From Sepioteuthis lessoniana (taxonomy: Eukaryota > Mollusca > Cephalopoda > Myopsida > Loliginidae), in contig OY757911.1 in the NCBI GenBank assembly GCA_963585895.1, positions 95,592,148 to 95,656,147 on the forward strand: DNA of 64,000 nucleotides, written 5' to 3'. This document shows, piece by piece, positions 1 to 11,135 of this stretch (position 1 is its first letter; the number at the start of each line of letters is the position of its first letter). Both the position numbers and the translations under genes were made by a program. Below the pieces are notes generated by a model. It did no database searches, had not been told where the DNA came from, and saw only the letters and a list, made by a program, of their open reading frames with translations.

Positions 1-198
1 CAGAGACAATCGTTTCCAGTACATATGTGCAGGAGATTTCGGAACTCCAGTTTTCCTAAGTCATTCCAAAACAAAACAAGAGCCTCGGCCTGGTCGTTCG
101 GACATTACTGTCTGATTTAGTTATCTATATATCTATTAATTCATTCATTTATTCAATTTCCTTTGATCCGTTTAATTATGTTACACTGTATGGTTTTG

Positions 199-490
199 GA
201 GGTGCCCGTGGTGTAATGGTTACCGTCCTAGGAAATGGACATCGTGACGTGAGTTCAAATCCTGGACGAGAATGATTCCATTTCACATAGCACTAGTACC
301 CTTGGGAAAGGTATGAATCCAAATATTCTCCCCCAACTGCTATGGGTAAACAGTAAGACAGACTGGTTTCTTCGGCCTTGGTGAGGTAACTAGTCTAGGA
401 GAAGGAAAACTCTGAATTCAAACCTGTTAAACTCCGCTTAAAAATTGACCTTTTGTCGTATCCTGCCCGAACGGAGGGGTTGGTAAATAG
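199..490 (+). repeat. SINE family A, near full length, tRNA-derived head
   Basis: The head reads like a tRNA gene: GTGGTGTAATGGTTA resembles an A box, and GAGTTCAAATCCTGG about 45 bases later resembles a B box, so RNA polymerase III transcription is the expected mode. The body contains the phrase ending CTTGGGAAAGGTATGAA and closes near GTCGTATCCTGCCCGAACGG. A second copy lies on the minus strand at 5848-6135 with the same order of blocks, which defines the family at about 290 bp. Assignment as a tRNA-derived SINE is firm; a specific named family is not claimed. Confidence 0.75.
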
Positions 491-644
491 GGTTACACTA
501 TATGATATCACAGGAATGGGTAAGATTATTGGTATTGAGACCAAAAAGTGCTGAAACAGTTGATATCAAAAAAGGGTGAGAGTTACTGGTAGTGCTGAGG
601 ATCCGAGTAGTCTTATTAAATGATATTTAGTAAAGTTAATATTT

Positions 645-885
645 AATCGGGGGTGACCTGAAGGCTCTCTTTTCAAAAGCTTCTACACCGAGATGTAGGG
701 GAGGGCGCTACTCCATTCCCTAGATTGCTTCACTTTACTCATGATCCTTTCCTTATAATGCTGAATGGTAAGCAGGGCGGCATCAAGTATCATTTTTGAG
801 TCTTTGGTATGATTGACCCCGTTCTCCTGGGTCACTGGCAAACACTCTACTCTTTAGAGCATTAATTAGTTGCAAACACCGTATA
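645..885 (-). repeat. SINE family C
   Basis: Read on the minus strand, this has a tRNA-like head (B-box-like GGGGTCAATC) followed by ACCAAAGACTCAAAAATG, a block on tacttgatgc, a block on ggagtagcgcc, and an end around GAGAGCCTTCAGGTCACC. The same blocks occur at 8434-8640, 11785-12005 and 31688-31945. The element is about 230 bp. Confidence 0.65.
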
Positions 886-984
886 CTGTTGATCTGAAGA
901 GGAATTTCGCGAATACTTAATTTATGTGTATATTCTTTCCTTATAGAAAACTTTAGAATCAATTAATATTGTTGGGGCTGTACA

Positions 985-1610
985 ATACACCGGCTGCTTC
1001 TCTGCAGAGGGGTAAGACTCCCACCAACCAGTATCCAGGATATGACACTAAAAAAATTTGATGGTGAGGTTCCAGTGATGCTGGAGCTTTGGGGAATGCA
1101 GAACACTCCTTCTTTGCCACTGCTCCCAGGTTCCACTCTGGAACGGAATGGTAGGAACTGATTGGGCCCTATCTATGGGGTAAATAGAACTAACTGCATA
1201 CTTATGCTGAACCGAATTGTTTGCACTAGAACTGTTTGACTAAACTGAATAGCTTAAATAGGAATGCTTTCGGCAATTATTCTGTACTTACATTTAAATA
1301 GCGTACTCATGCTGAAGTGAATTGTTTGAAATGGAATTGAGTTTTACATTGAAACTGTACTTACACAAAACTGAATTGAATTGTTTAATATAGAACTGCT
1401 TTGATAGTTTACTGTGAGTAAACAAAGTCTGTACTTATACTAAACTGAATTAGAACTGGTTTGACAATTAAACTCTGTACTAATGCTAAACTGAATTGTT
1501 TAAAATAGAGCTGATTATTTGCATAAAAATAGATTTGGCGTTAAATAATCTAGAAATGTTATGCCATAACACCCACCGAACCAACCAAACAACCAATCAA
1601 AATTGTAGAA
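985..1610 (-). repeat. Family D element: leader module, minisatellite, core
   Basis: Read on the minus strand, it begins with a TTGGTTGG-rich stretch, then ATGGCATAAC and an 'aatgccaaatc'-like block. Several degenerate units of roughly 55-60 bases built around CAATTCAGTTTAGCATAAGT follow. A conserved core of about 200 bases comes next, carrying CTACCATTCCGTTCCAGAG, ATGTCATATCCTGG and TCTGCAGAGAAGC. No protein is encoded. The same order recurs at 4948-5760, 13066-13535, 16016-17020 and 53990-55230, so this is a dispersed composite repeat and not a local array. Confidence 0.65.
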
Positions 1611-1974
1611 ATAGTCTTTAAATTCGGTCGCATTACAATGAAGTTACCATTAAAATAGCACGGAAGTGTTATGCGTAAATAGACCCATGCCACGTGTGTC
1701 TATTATTCTATGCGTTTGTTACCCCCATCCTGTCCTTCAAGTGTCCGGCAGTTAAAGGCGTCTTCACGCCGATACAATACTGTGTCACTTATGTGTGGGA
1801 GAAAACATTTATGCTTCTACTGCATCGAGGGTGGATCTAATCTATCAAGATAATAAATGTAGAGTTCCAATGAAGAATCCGATGTAGTTGAAAGCAAACG
1901 ATCGGATAAAGCTTCTGGGGCACCAAAAAACTTCTTTAGGCTAAATTTCAGCGAACACAAACTCAACGAAAGCA

Positions 1975-2455
1975 GTGACAAACAAAGAGAAATTCAATGA
2001 AGTAGTTCAAACAAAAACATGCTTAGAATCTGCCACTCAAACACAAACAACATCTCCTAAAAATAAAAATTCTCCTCCAACAAAACAGCTCTTACGTAAG
2101 TTTCCAATCCGTTCTATCAAAGACAGACTAAAAAAAACTTGTCTCACAATAAGACTGAACAATTTAAATGAAAACCACAAGCTCCCATTGGCCAAGCTGG
2201 AAAAATACGCGAGAACAACAAAGGGAACAAAGAAAGACAAGGAAGCACATTCAAACAGCCCCCAGCCAAATTTGATACACTCTCCTCAACATCAAGAACC
2301 AAGTAATCTATAAGAATGAATTAACAATATAATCATCAAGGATCAACAAAATCCCAACAAAGTTCTCATGGTAGAGAATATATGGAAAGTGACACTGACC
2401 AACTAGTCGCCAAACTCGATCTAGAAGATATAATAGACAAACACAAAACTATTTA
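1975..2455 (+). pseudogene. Unrecognised degraded coding stretch
   Basis: A 112-residue open frame (1975-2313) rich in Lys, Asn, Gln, Thr and Pro is followed by a second open stretch in another frame (about 2320-2455) containing ESDTDQLVAKLDLEDIIDKH, which looks protein-like. A frameshift between them would explain the layout. No domain is recognisable. Low complexity could produce such an open frame by chance. A retroelement ORF remnant is one possibility; I assign no function. Confidence 0.25.
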
Positions 2456-2754
2456 ACTCATTGCAGACAGATAGGCTCAATTTATTTTTTAATATTTCCA
2501 ACAAAGCATTCCACTTAAAAAGTAAAAATGAAATTATCATCAAACAAACTTCTTGCATGAGTATTTAAATATAGTAATACAAGAAACCATTCAACTGTGT
2601 GAAAACAAATGATTAATAGGAAATAAAATATTCGAATTTGATAGAAATACTTGAACCCGTTTATCTGTGAGGAAAAAAAGCTCAGTCTTTTTAAAAAAAT
2701 GTTTTCCGTTAAAAGTTTCCAAATCTATATATATTTAATATACATGTATAAACG

Positions 2755-2835
2755 GGATTTGGCATTGAATGACCTACAATGTTTGATATTCCATAAAATC
2801 AATCAACCAACTAACCAACCAACCATCTACTAAAG
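2755..2835 (+). repeat. SINE B 3' tail fragment
   Basis: It carries the SINE B tail signature GATTTGGCATTGAATGACC, then ATTCCATAAAATC and a (CAAC)n-rich end. No tRNA head is present, so this is a tail-only remnant. Confidence 0.45.
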
Positions 2836-2968
2836 ATACTGCAAGAACTAGGTATCCAAATAATTATTACAGTACATTGATATGAAAGTTGGGAGCAGAG
2901 TTGTTTGTGTGTAAAACTAAAATATTCTGATTGAAGTTCTACGTTTGACTGCACTCTATCATAATCTT

Positions 2969-3203
2969 AGGGTTTGTCCTCGAGGTGTAATATTTAAAAC
3001 GCTGGAAGGCAGAATCATAGTGACCGAGTTTAAACTCCAGTCGAACTATTACGTCCACTTTCAGACGAGTACCATTGGGAAAGGCATGAACCACCTTACT
3101 TTCCAAGTAATTGGTTAAATAGAACCACAACTGTTCTTCTGGAAGGATGGATTTGGCATTAAATTACCCAAGATGGTTGTTATGCCATTAAACAACAAAA
3201 CAA
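2969..3203 (+). repeat. SINE family B, tRNA-derived
   Basis: A tRNA-like head (GTCCTCGAGGTGTAATA, then GAGTTTAAACTCCAGTCG) leads to ATTACGTCCACTTTCAGACG, a CATTGGGAAAGGCATGAA block, and the diagnostic tail ATTTGGCATTAAATTACCC followed by ATGCCATTAAAC. Better-preserved relatives lie at 10409-10640 and 42336-42565. Confidence 0.7.
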
Positions 3204-3514
3204 ATAAACAAACATCATCTTAGAACAACCAATCTTTTTGAAAGGAAAAACTATCAATATTCAGAATCCTTCTGAACGCTAAAGTTTTCAAAAATTACAA
3301 AAAAGAGTCACATTAATAAATATTGCGAAATTCTATCACTACAAAATAAACTCGTATTTAAGTTTCATCAACTACTACGTTCATAAGAGCAAATAAACAA
3401 GAACTTTTACTGATTGTCACTAAAGCACTTAATTAAATTTTACTTCAATGTAATTAAATAGTTCAGTTATGAAGACACAAATAAGAGATTAGTTCAAAAT
3501 ATAAATGAATCATT

Positions 3515-3941
3515 AGTCATCATCAAAATTGACTTTCATTCGCCATTCGTCCAAATTGACCTTCGCTTTATCGAGGTCATGTAGACGACACCATTTGTCC
3601 GGAAAGAGCTAATGAATGTAGGTTTTTACTGGTCTGCCATCATTGGTATGAATATGTAAAGATATCCATCGTCCTTGCTTCATCAGAAGTTCCTAGGATG
3701 CCTTGCTAGTCTTATTTAGATAGTTTGAGTGATAGAAGTTAAATAGCCGTACAGCTGTTACTTCGTAAGGTTCTGCTTCCAGGATTTGTTTAAAAAAAGC
3801 CGGTATCATTATTATGTTGTTCGCAAGTAGCTTTTTCGACCGTGCTTTTCTTTGGAGTCTAATTCGTACTGTCACAGCTTCAGATTGGAAAAATACCGTT
3901 TTAATGTGCAGTTTGAGAGCCATACGAAGTAAAATATTCAA
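3515..3941 (-). pseudogene. Divergent LINE-1f C-terminal remnant
   Basis: On the minus strand the stretch GRPVKTYIH, then WCRLHDLDKAKVNLDEWRM, aligns by eye with the C-terminal end of LINE-1f copies elsewhere in the window (GRPARTYIQQL, then EDLPRAMNDREEW at 40863-41153). It runs into a short ATGATGA tail, as other copies do. Two stops interrupt it. The 82-residue open frame upstream (3693-3941) is not clearly alignable, so only the last 60 or so residues support the call. Confidence 0.35.
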
Positions 3942-3944
3942 GTA

Positions 3945-4375
3945 TGAAAGATGATAACACAGTTACATAAATAGGACAGAGAAAAACACTCAGTCATTAC
4001 GCGTGGTGTTTTAAGAAGTCACAGTGTGGATTAATCGATTGGTTGATTTAAATGGCAGTAAAGTTTTTTCGAGGAATTGCGTAGATTGAGCATTTATATT
4101 TAGATTTGTAGTTTAATTGTTTCTTAAGTGTTTTTACTCCCAATTATTTGCTATCAAGTATTACTAATAAATAACAATGCAATGCTTTTGTGTCATATAT
4201 TTCATATCTAATAAGAGTATTTTGTTTGTAACAATTTATATAGTTTCATGTGACTTATAATACTCATTATACCATTATAGTTTCATGTAACTATTCGTAA
4301 TACAAATAATTTAGTTATATCGCTTCAATTATTTCATTCAAATACTAAGATCTTTTAAACTTATTTATTTGACTC
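3945..4375. other. Unassigned AT-rich stretch
   Basis: I see no coding frame, repeat signature or structured RNA here. The sequence is strongly A/T biased. Confidence 0.5.
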
Positions 4376-4600
4376 ATTGATAGGATCAAATAAGGTCCTA
4401 CAACAACGGTTAAGAGTGGACCTGCATGCAATGCCAACGAAGATGTACTCAACACTCCCAAGAACTCTACAATAATAATCACAGGATATGATGAAATTTA
4501 CTGTCATACGTAGGTAACTCCTTCTTGTGGGGTTGTTTTACCCTTCTGAAGGAGATAGGGACAGCATATTCAAAGCCCCTCCGACAGTCAGAGAGGAACA
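4376..4600 (+). repeat. Degenerate family D core
   Basis: AGAGTGGACCTGCATGCAAT, then GCCAACGAAGATGTACTC and TTACCCTTCTGAAGG-like text, follow the order of the D core seen at 16420-16620, with many substitutions. The leader is absent. Confidence 0.45.
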
Positions 4601-4947
4601 GATTCAAAATGACAGATTATTATCAGGATCTGCATGTTTTTAGAGAATCAAATGGTAAATGTCTCATTGGCTGATGGTATGCCTAATTATGATTTGATCA
4701 CTGAAGAACAACAAGAAACAAACCAAAAAAAAAAATAACAGAAGTGAGATCTTGGAAATCGGATAACGGAAAAAACTGGTTTAGATTTCCCAGAGCAGGG
4801 AAATCCTAATTTCGACATGAATGCTGAAGTGAATACATGAAATATTCACTGACACAGCTGTTCATTTTAGGTTTCATAACGATTAGCTATAAATATGTCG
4901 GACGTGAACACGCATAAAAATAATCTTACATTCTATCATTATGGGTT

Positions 4948-5005
4948 TGATTTGGTTTGAGTTGGTTTTATGGCGTATCAACCAGGTTATTTGATGCCCA
5001 GTCCT

Positions 5006-5086
<81 letters not shown>

Positions 5087-5760
5087 TGTGTGATTTGCAA
5101 ACATGTTGTTTTGTTAACATCCTTAAACGAGGCTGATGTCTTTTTTTGCACACAGTTAAATTGTTTCTAATATTGATATGTGACACTAATAATTTAACAT
5201 TAGTCAGATTCAAACATATATTCCTGATATGTAAGAGATTTGTTTGTCGGTCATTTCTTTTTAAATGAGTTAGAATTGTTTGCACGTGAGTATTGGTATT
5301 GTTCATAAGGAGTTAAATAGTGTTAACAATTGCAATTTAACACTTATAATTTTGTTTAATATTACTCATTCATTTCACACAGTTAATTGAGTCCAAGCAT
5401 TGCTATGTATCACTAAGAATTCAATTAAACGTCAGTCATTTGCTTACAAACAGTAAAATCACAAAGCAGATCTCTTTCTAACAATTCAATTCAACAGAAA
5501 TCATTGGTTTTCACACAATTTAAATGCCAATCATTTCTTTTTGACCCATAGATATGACCCTATCATGTGCTACCATTCCGGGCCGGAGTGGATCTTGGAG
5601 CAATGACAATGAAGGGGAACTCTGCATTCTCCAGTGCTCCATCATTATTGGAGACTCACCATTAGATTGTTTAATGACATGTCCTGGGCACCCGTTTGGA
5701 GGTCTTTTTACCCCTCTGCAGATATGCAGTCGATAAATTCTAAAGCTTCCCAAGCTGACT
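4948..5760 (+). repeat. Family D element with embedded microsatellite
   Basis: It starts with TTGGTTTTATGGCGTATCAA and TTTGATGCCCAGTCC. It continues through leader units built on TTTGCACACAGTTAAATTG and TAATTTAACATTAGTCAG, and ends with the core (GTGCTACCATTCCGGGCC, GGAGCAATGACAATGAAGG, CTCTGCAGATATGCAGTC). A (TA)n(TG)n array interrupts it immediately after the first module. Confidence 0.65.
5009..5092. repeat. Compound microsatellite (TA)n(TG)n
   Basis: A run of TA dinucleotides passes directly into TG dinucleotides. It sits inside a family D element. Confidence 0.97.
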
Positions 5761-5847
5761 GAACTTCGATCAATTGATGTGTTAGTAAATCTCCAAATAT
5801 TCGTTTAAAGTACTGTAGTAATTGGATGCTGATGTTTATTAATCATA

Positions 5848-6135
5848 TTGACCAACCCCTCCGCTCGGGTAGGATATGACACAAGGTCAATTTTTAAGCG
5901 GAGTTTAATAGGTTTGAATTAAGAGTTTTCCTTCTCCTAGACTAGTTGCCTAACCAAGGCTGAAGAACCTAGACTGCCCTACTATTTACCCATAGCTGGA
6001 GGGAGAATATTTGGATTCATAACTTTCCCAAGAGTATTAGTGCTATGTGAAATGCAATCAGTCAGGCCCAGGATTTGAACTCGTGTCGCCGTGTCCATAT
6101 CCTGCGACGATAACCATTACACCACGGGCACCACC
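5848..6135 (-). repeat. SINE family A, near full length
   Basis: On the minus strand it begins GGTGCCCGTGGTGTAATGG, has a B-box-like GAGTTCAAATCCTGGGCC, and ends at CCTACCCGAGCGGAGGGG. It matches the copy at 199-490 block by block. Two independent insertions in opposite orientation show dispersal and not duplication of one locus. Confidence 0.75.
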
Positions 6136-7158
6136 TGCTGATGTTTATTAATACTTCATGAGTGATTCCAAAGTGTTTCAATAATTTGCTATTTATCAGC
6201 GCATTTATCACGTGACCTGAGCAGTTCAAACTCTACCAGGGACCCGCTGTTACTGGTACTATCTTGATGGCTAGGGCACTGATACAATTTGTATTGCTTC
6301 ACTGTGTCTGATTTGAAGGTCGCAAAGATGGGTGTGCAACTTAAAATAATTAGGGAAATTTTGCTATTACACCGCCAAATTTATCAAAAGAAAATGTGTT
6401 AAATATGAAGGGGCTGTAACCAGATTATTAAAGAGACTTCATTCAAGTAGCAAAAACTTCGACCATCAGACGAAAGCAGAGTGGTCTAAAACCGAGGTTT
6501 TTGAACTCATGCTTTTATCTACAGAGGCAAATCTTGTGCGTATCACACGGATAATATCAGGCAAGTCTGGCATCTACCAGTTTATTGTAGTTCGTCACAA
6601 GCAACAACTCAGAAAAAAAAGCAAACATCCTGACCTGACGAATTGTGCTTTATGTTTCCAAGATATTGCAAAACGTTTGATACACGCTTGTAGTAAAGAA
6701 ATATTCAATGATTTGTTAAGATTATCGTTATACAGTATGATAATGTTTAGTAATGATAGCATTGATACTGATCGTAAGCAGGAAAATGGCTGTTGAGAAT
6801 ACACAAAATAAAATTAGAATTCATTTGCCAGGAAATTTAATGTTTAGCCCTTTGGCAGCTGAAGGTGAATCTGTGATTACTATTTAAATATTGAAGACTA
6901 TTTGAAGAGACTAAATGGAAAATGAACTCCTGTTGAAGAAACATACGATAAATGCTAAGGGGAAAAAGTAGGCTAATAGATTTGCTGGAAAGTCTAATTA
7001 TTTTCAGATAATTTGTTGACCTTCGTTTTATTTAACTGCCAGCAATTTATACATCATGATTAGAAGAGATTAAAGGCTTAGTTTTTTTCCATAACACTTT
7101 CATATATCTTATTCATAAATCACAAGGAAGAGTAAATAGTTCTGTCTCAACTATCTGT

Positions 7159-7160
<2 letters not shown>
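6136..7160. other. Unassigned unique-looking stretch
   Basis: The longest open frame (6509-6796, plus strand, 95 residues) has no recognisable motif and overlaps an equally open antisense frame. Nothing else is supported. Confidence 0.4.

Positions 7161-7211
<51 letters not shown>
7160..7211. repeat. (TA)n microsatellite
   Basis: A pure TA run of about 50 bases. Confidence 0.97.
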
Positions 7212-7212
<1 letters not shown>

Positions 7213-7423
7213 TTACGTGCATTTGGTGCAAGGATCATTTTTTTACATTCTCCTCTTATTGCCGGATAAGTTAATAAAAATGTATTTTGATTTCCAAGAT
7301 AAGATGACAAACAGATAAACAATTTCCTAGGAAAAAAACTTAATCAAATAGCTGTTTTACGGTTATTCTATTTACCCAGGTGGTCGTAAAAACATAGCCT
7401 AAATCTGAATTTCAAATATAACA

Positions 7424-7424
<1 letters not shown>

Positions 7425-7505
<81 letters not shown>
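7425..7505. repeat. Compound microsatellite (TA)n(TG)n
   Basis: A TA run followed directly by a TG run, with the same polarity as the array at 5009. Confidence 0.97.
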
Positions 7506-7506
<1 letters not shown>

Positions 7507-8165
7507 TTCAACAAGTGAGATTTATTTAGTCAGAGAGGCAGTGTCAGTAGTTCAGTCCCGAGATTCCAACGACAGATTCAGTCAGTGCCTGGAAGCAGTC
7601 GGTAAAGTGACTTTGATAAGTTATTCTCCTGAAGGGAACAAGTAAAGATCCGATATGAACTAGCTTCAATAACAAAATAACCTTTTACATGTTAAGAAAA
7701 AATGTGCATTAGGACTGTCTACAAGAACTCAAACAACTTATGACTTATTACTACTTTAACAGTGATTATTCAACGTAATATTTCAAACAGGTTCCGACGA
7801 CCTCTTAACAAATGAATGTTAAGAGAAGAGAATACAAATATACCCTGTCTAAAATAATTGGTTTGGCCACTAAATACAATCAGTCATCCTCAACAACCTC
7901 ATCAGCCTCATCATCTGGGGCAGCAGCATTAGCCTCGAACGATTAGCTGTATTCTCTTTGAAATTGTTGTCTCGTCCTGCTCCATGAAGAAGATCATTGT
8001 TTTTTTTATCATGATCATCCTTCTCCACCTCCTAAGATAGACCAGTCCCTGTGCCTATTCAGCCGATATTTTCATATTCAGTTTTCTTTTACAGCTCAAA
8101 TTTCACATATTATTTGGTGGGTGACTCGACCCTTCTTCAAACCATTTTTTCCTCTGGGTTGCAGT
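7506..8165. other. Unassigned stretch
   Basis: There is no recognisable coding or repeat signature. A short CATCAT/CAGCAG-rich patch near 7885-7930 is low complexity. Confidence 0.4.
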
Positions 8166-8169
8166 TATA

Positions 8170-8203
8170 TGCATACGTATATACATACATACATACATAC
8201 ATG

Positions 8204-8241
<38 letters not shown>
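8170..8241. repeat. CATA/CA/TA microsatellite
   Basis: Runs of CATA, then CA, then TA. Confidence 0.95.
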
Positions 8242-8433
8242 GCATTTCACAGAGCTTGCATACTCTTGGGAAAAGCATGAAACAAACTGCCCTCCATCAA
8301 GCTATGTATAATTATTAGTTCTTTAACCTTGGTTGGGGAAAGCCGTATAAGAGAAAAAATGAATTAAACCCCGTTAAACTTGTTATAAATTGACTTTGTG
8401 TCGAATCCTTCTAGAGCTGGGGGTGTTGGTATA
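8242..8433 (+). repeat. SINE family A, head missing
   Basis: It begins inside the family at CATTTCACAGAGCTTGCAT and keeps ACTCTTGGGAAAAGCATGAA, CCCGTTAAACTTG and the end GGGGGTGTTGGTA. The tRNA head is missing where the upstream microsatellite begins. It abuts a family C fragment. Confidence 0.6.
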
Positions 8434-8631
8434 TCGCCAATCACAAAGGTCGGGTCATACCAAAGACTCAAAAAATGGTACTTGATGCCTCCTTGCTTAA
8501 CAGAGCATTATAAAGTACGTATCAAGAGTAAAGGGGAGCAATGCAAAGAAAGGAGTAGCGCCCTTCCCTACACCCCGGTGTAGTAGCTATTGGAAAGGGA
8601 ACTTTCGGATCACTCTTGACTAAGGTCTCCA

Positions 8632-8640
<9 letters not shown>
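8434..8640 (+). repeat. SINE family C, partial
   Basis: It contains ACCAAAGACTCAAAAAATGG, GGAGTAGCGCCCTTCCCTAC and GTAGTAGCTATTGGAAAGGG, matching the family C body. Its tRNA head is replaced by the end of a family A copy, and a (TA)n array follows its 3' end. Confidence 0.65.

Positions 8641-8691
<51 letters not shown>
8636..8691. repeat. (TA)n microsatellite
   Basis: A TA run at the 3' end of a SINE C copy, which may have grown from the element's tail. Confidence 0.97.
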
Positions 8692-8695
<4 letters not shown>

Positions 8696-9191
8696 TTAAA
8701 GTACCATATTTATGGTTCGGGATGAAAATTACAAAGTAAAAAATGAAAAAGAAAGTGCTAGCTGACCGGTTCTCTCCCTTGCTCGTTATTTATTATACTA
8801 TTAGCAAAAGGCAACTGTATACAGGGAGAGGTGAAGGAAAAGAGAGAAAGGGGAAAAGAGCACGACAGAAACTATATTACGTTCAAGCAATATTCCCACT
8901 GTAAAGCTCCTTGAATGTAATTGTTTCAATACTTTTTAGATGACAAGGAGATTAGCCTGGCTTTGAATGAAAAACGCTTTAACTCCAATTTTGTACGAGC
9001 AATTAAGATTATTCATCAGATGATCAGTAATAGAAAACCCGGATGTATTATTCAGACCGTCTTTAGCGATGGATGTACATTTCCAGATTTTAGTTGGTTT
9101 ACAAGTTTTTTTTTTTCTTTTTCGTTTTATATGCATTAATTTTCATCAGCATTTTTAAAACTATAATAAATTCTGCACTACAAATGAACTC

Positions 9192-9195
<4 letters not shown>
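8692..9195. other. Unassigned stretch
   Basis: Overlapping open frames on both strands (about 8921-9139) have no recognisable domains. A purine-rich patch lies near 8830-8870. Confidence 0.4.

Positions 9196-9272
<77 letters not shown>
9196..9272. repeat. Compound microsatellite (CA)n(TA)n
   Basis: A CA run followed directly by a TA run. Confidence 0.97.
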
Positions 9273-9277
<5 letters not shown>

Positions 9278-10408
9278 TGTGGGCTACTAACGAAAATAAA
9301 TTACAATGCAAACATATTTTCAAACAAAATCAATAGCAGTACACCAATCTTTATCTTTGCGTTGTCACTGCATCCCATGCAGGAAAGTAGGAAACTCTAA
9401 AATAAGAGTCCTGAGTATGACACTAACCTAAATCTTGTTCTGAGTCTCCATTTCCGGTTTTTAAAAGGAGACATTTGTCGTTCATTTACATGACTTACTT
9501 CTTACTTATATGACGATTGACTGGTATTAAGATACACCAGAAACCTATCATCATTCTCATAAATCTCTCACATTTCCATAAAAAAATCATGACGTGCATG
9601 TTTGGTCCTAGTCGGTTAGAATTTGCTATAATTGTAATTTGTAAGGATTAATATTAAACCCTATCCTCAAACGTTGCCAAAGAATCTAGTTTGAAGACAG
9701 AAATTCCTGGTGTGGAGTTGCTGTGTTTTAAAGAATGTTGATCTCTACAAAGATGAAATATAGAGATGACAATGTTTTTATTGGAAAGGAAAAAGCCGGA
9801 CAAGCAGTCGAAGAAAAATATCTCATTTTTATTATCGATGGTGCAGTTTCTTGTTGGACCGGTTTCAATTCCGGAAAACATGATGGGACATTCATTTGTC
9901 GATAACGGAAAGTATTATTGTTTTGCAAATCGTAGCCCAACTTTAATGGAGCGGAATCCCTTGCGCTTAAATCTATGTTACTTCTCCTCTACCAGTTAAT
10001 AATTGTCTGACACTTTCCAAAAAATAACTACACTCACATGTGACCGTTTCTCTTGCCTACCTCGAGAGTTTCCGTAAATCACACCTCTTTGTCGTCACAT
10101 ATTCAGCCACCAGATGCACACATGGCGCCATAGGTATAGGCATTTGTTTGAAAAGTGTTTGGAAGTGAAATCATTTGGATATTGCTGGTTTAATGACAGT
10201 TGAATAACAATGAATTATTATTATTATTATACTTGGACCCAGTCACGATCAGTGGAATTAGAGCAATCTACCCATATTCATTAAATAAAGGGTTCAGTTT
10301 GAAGTTAATGGAAGCTTTAAGCCATAAGTTTCTTTTGACAAAATTTGCATGGTCAGTCGTATGCTCTACATGTTTTAGAATTTGAATTTAGATTTAAAAT
10401 AATTCGGA
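9273..10408. other. Mostly unassigned, with a short family F fragment
   Basis: The part around 10250-10310 (AATTAGAGCAATCTACC, then TTAAATAAAGGGTTCAG) resembles the arm of the inverted repeat at 52135-52690. The rest, including a 77-residue open frame at 9766-9999, has no recognisable signature. Confidence 0.35.
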
Positions 10409-10640
10409 GAGGTCCTCGTGGTGTAATGGTTAAAGCGATGGACTGCTGAATCGTAGTAAACGAGTTCGTACTCCAGTCGCACTATTACGTCCACTTTCGG
10501 GCAAATACCCTTGGGAAAGTTATGAAACCCCTTATCCTCCCAGCTATGGGTTAAATTGTACAATGACTGTTCTACTTGGAGAATGGCTTTGGCATTAAAT
10601 TACCTACAAAGGTTTATATGCCATTGAACCAAAACCAAAC
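10409..10640 (+). repeat. SINE family B, full length
   Basis: The head GTCCTCGTGGTGTAATGG continues to a B-box-like GAGTTCGTACTCCAGTCG. It is followed by ATTACGTCCACTTTCGGGC, the CTTGGGAAAGTTATGAA block, CAGCTATGGGTTAAAT, and the tail GGCTTTGGCATTAAATTACC with TATATGCCATTGAACC. This is one of the clearest copies in the window and was used as the reference for the family. Confidence 0.8.
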
Positions 10641-10904
10641 CTAAATTCATATAAACTAATAAATATTTTATTTGAATACACGCATATACTTATTAATATT
10701 TAGCTGATAAATGTATACTCTAGAAAACCTAGAATTGTTTATCAAATAAACATGATTAATATGATATATTAATTAGGAATGATAATTACTATTGTACAAG
10801 ATTTAAATATATTCAAAGCTTTACTGCCCCAAATGCAACTTGTTTAACTAAAATAAAAATCATCAAGAAACAGTTAGTTTATCAACTTTGTTACAATTAA
10901 TTTG

Positions 10905-11135
10905 TTTGTTTTTTTTAATAGCATACAAACTTTCTGGGTTATTTTATACCAAATTATATCTTCGAGAAGAACAGTAGTGGTAGTATTTAACCCATGGTTG
11001 GGAAGTTAAAGAGGTTCATACTTTCCTGAAGAATAATTATCCTAAAGTGAACGTAATAGCGTGACCGGAGATCGAACTCAATTATTACGATTACGCAGTC
11101 CACTAATATAACCATTGCACCACGAATGAACATCT
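10905..11135 (-). repeat. SINE family B
   Basis: The minus-strand order is tRNA head (GTGGTGCAATGGTTATATTA), a GAGTTCGATCTCCGGTCACG region, CTATTACGTTCACTTTAGG, and a tail lying in 10905-10975. It is inverted relative to the copy 300 bases upstream, forming an imperfect inverted pair. Confidence 0.65.

Noticed and set aside
199-270. Possible functional tRNA genes at SINE heads
   Set aside because: No full cloverleaf closes, and each head continues into a SINE body shared with other copies.
4968-5306. Open frames with Tyr-Ile and His-Thr or Cys-Val repeats, here and at many similar arrays
   Set aside because: They are products of (TA)n, (CA)n and (TG)n repeats without coding meaning.
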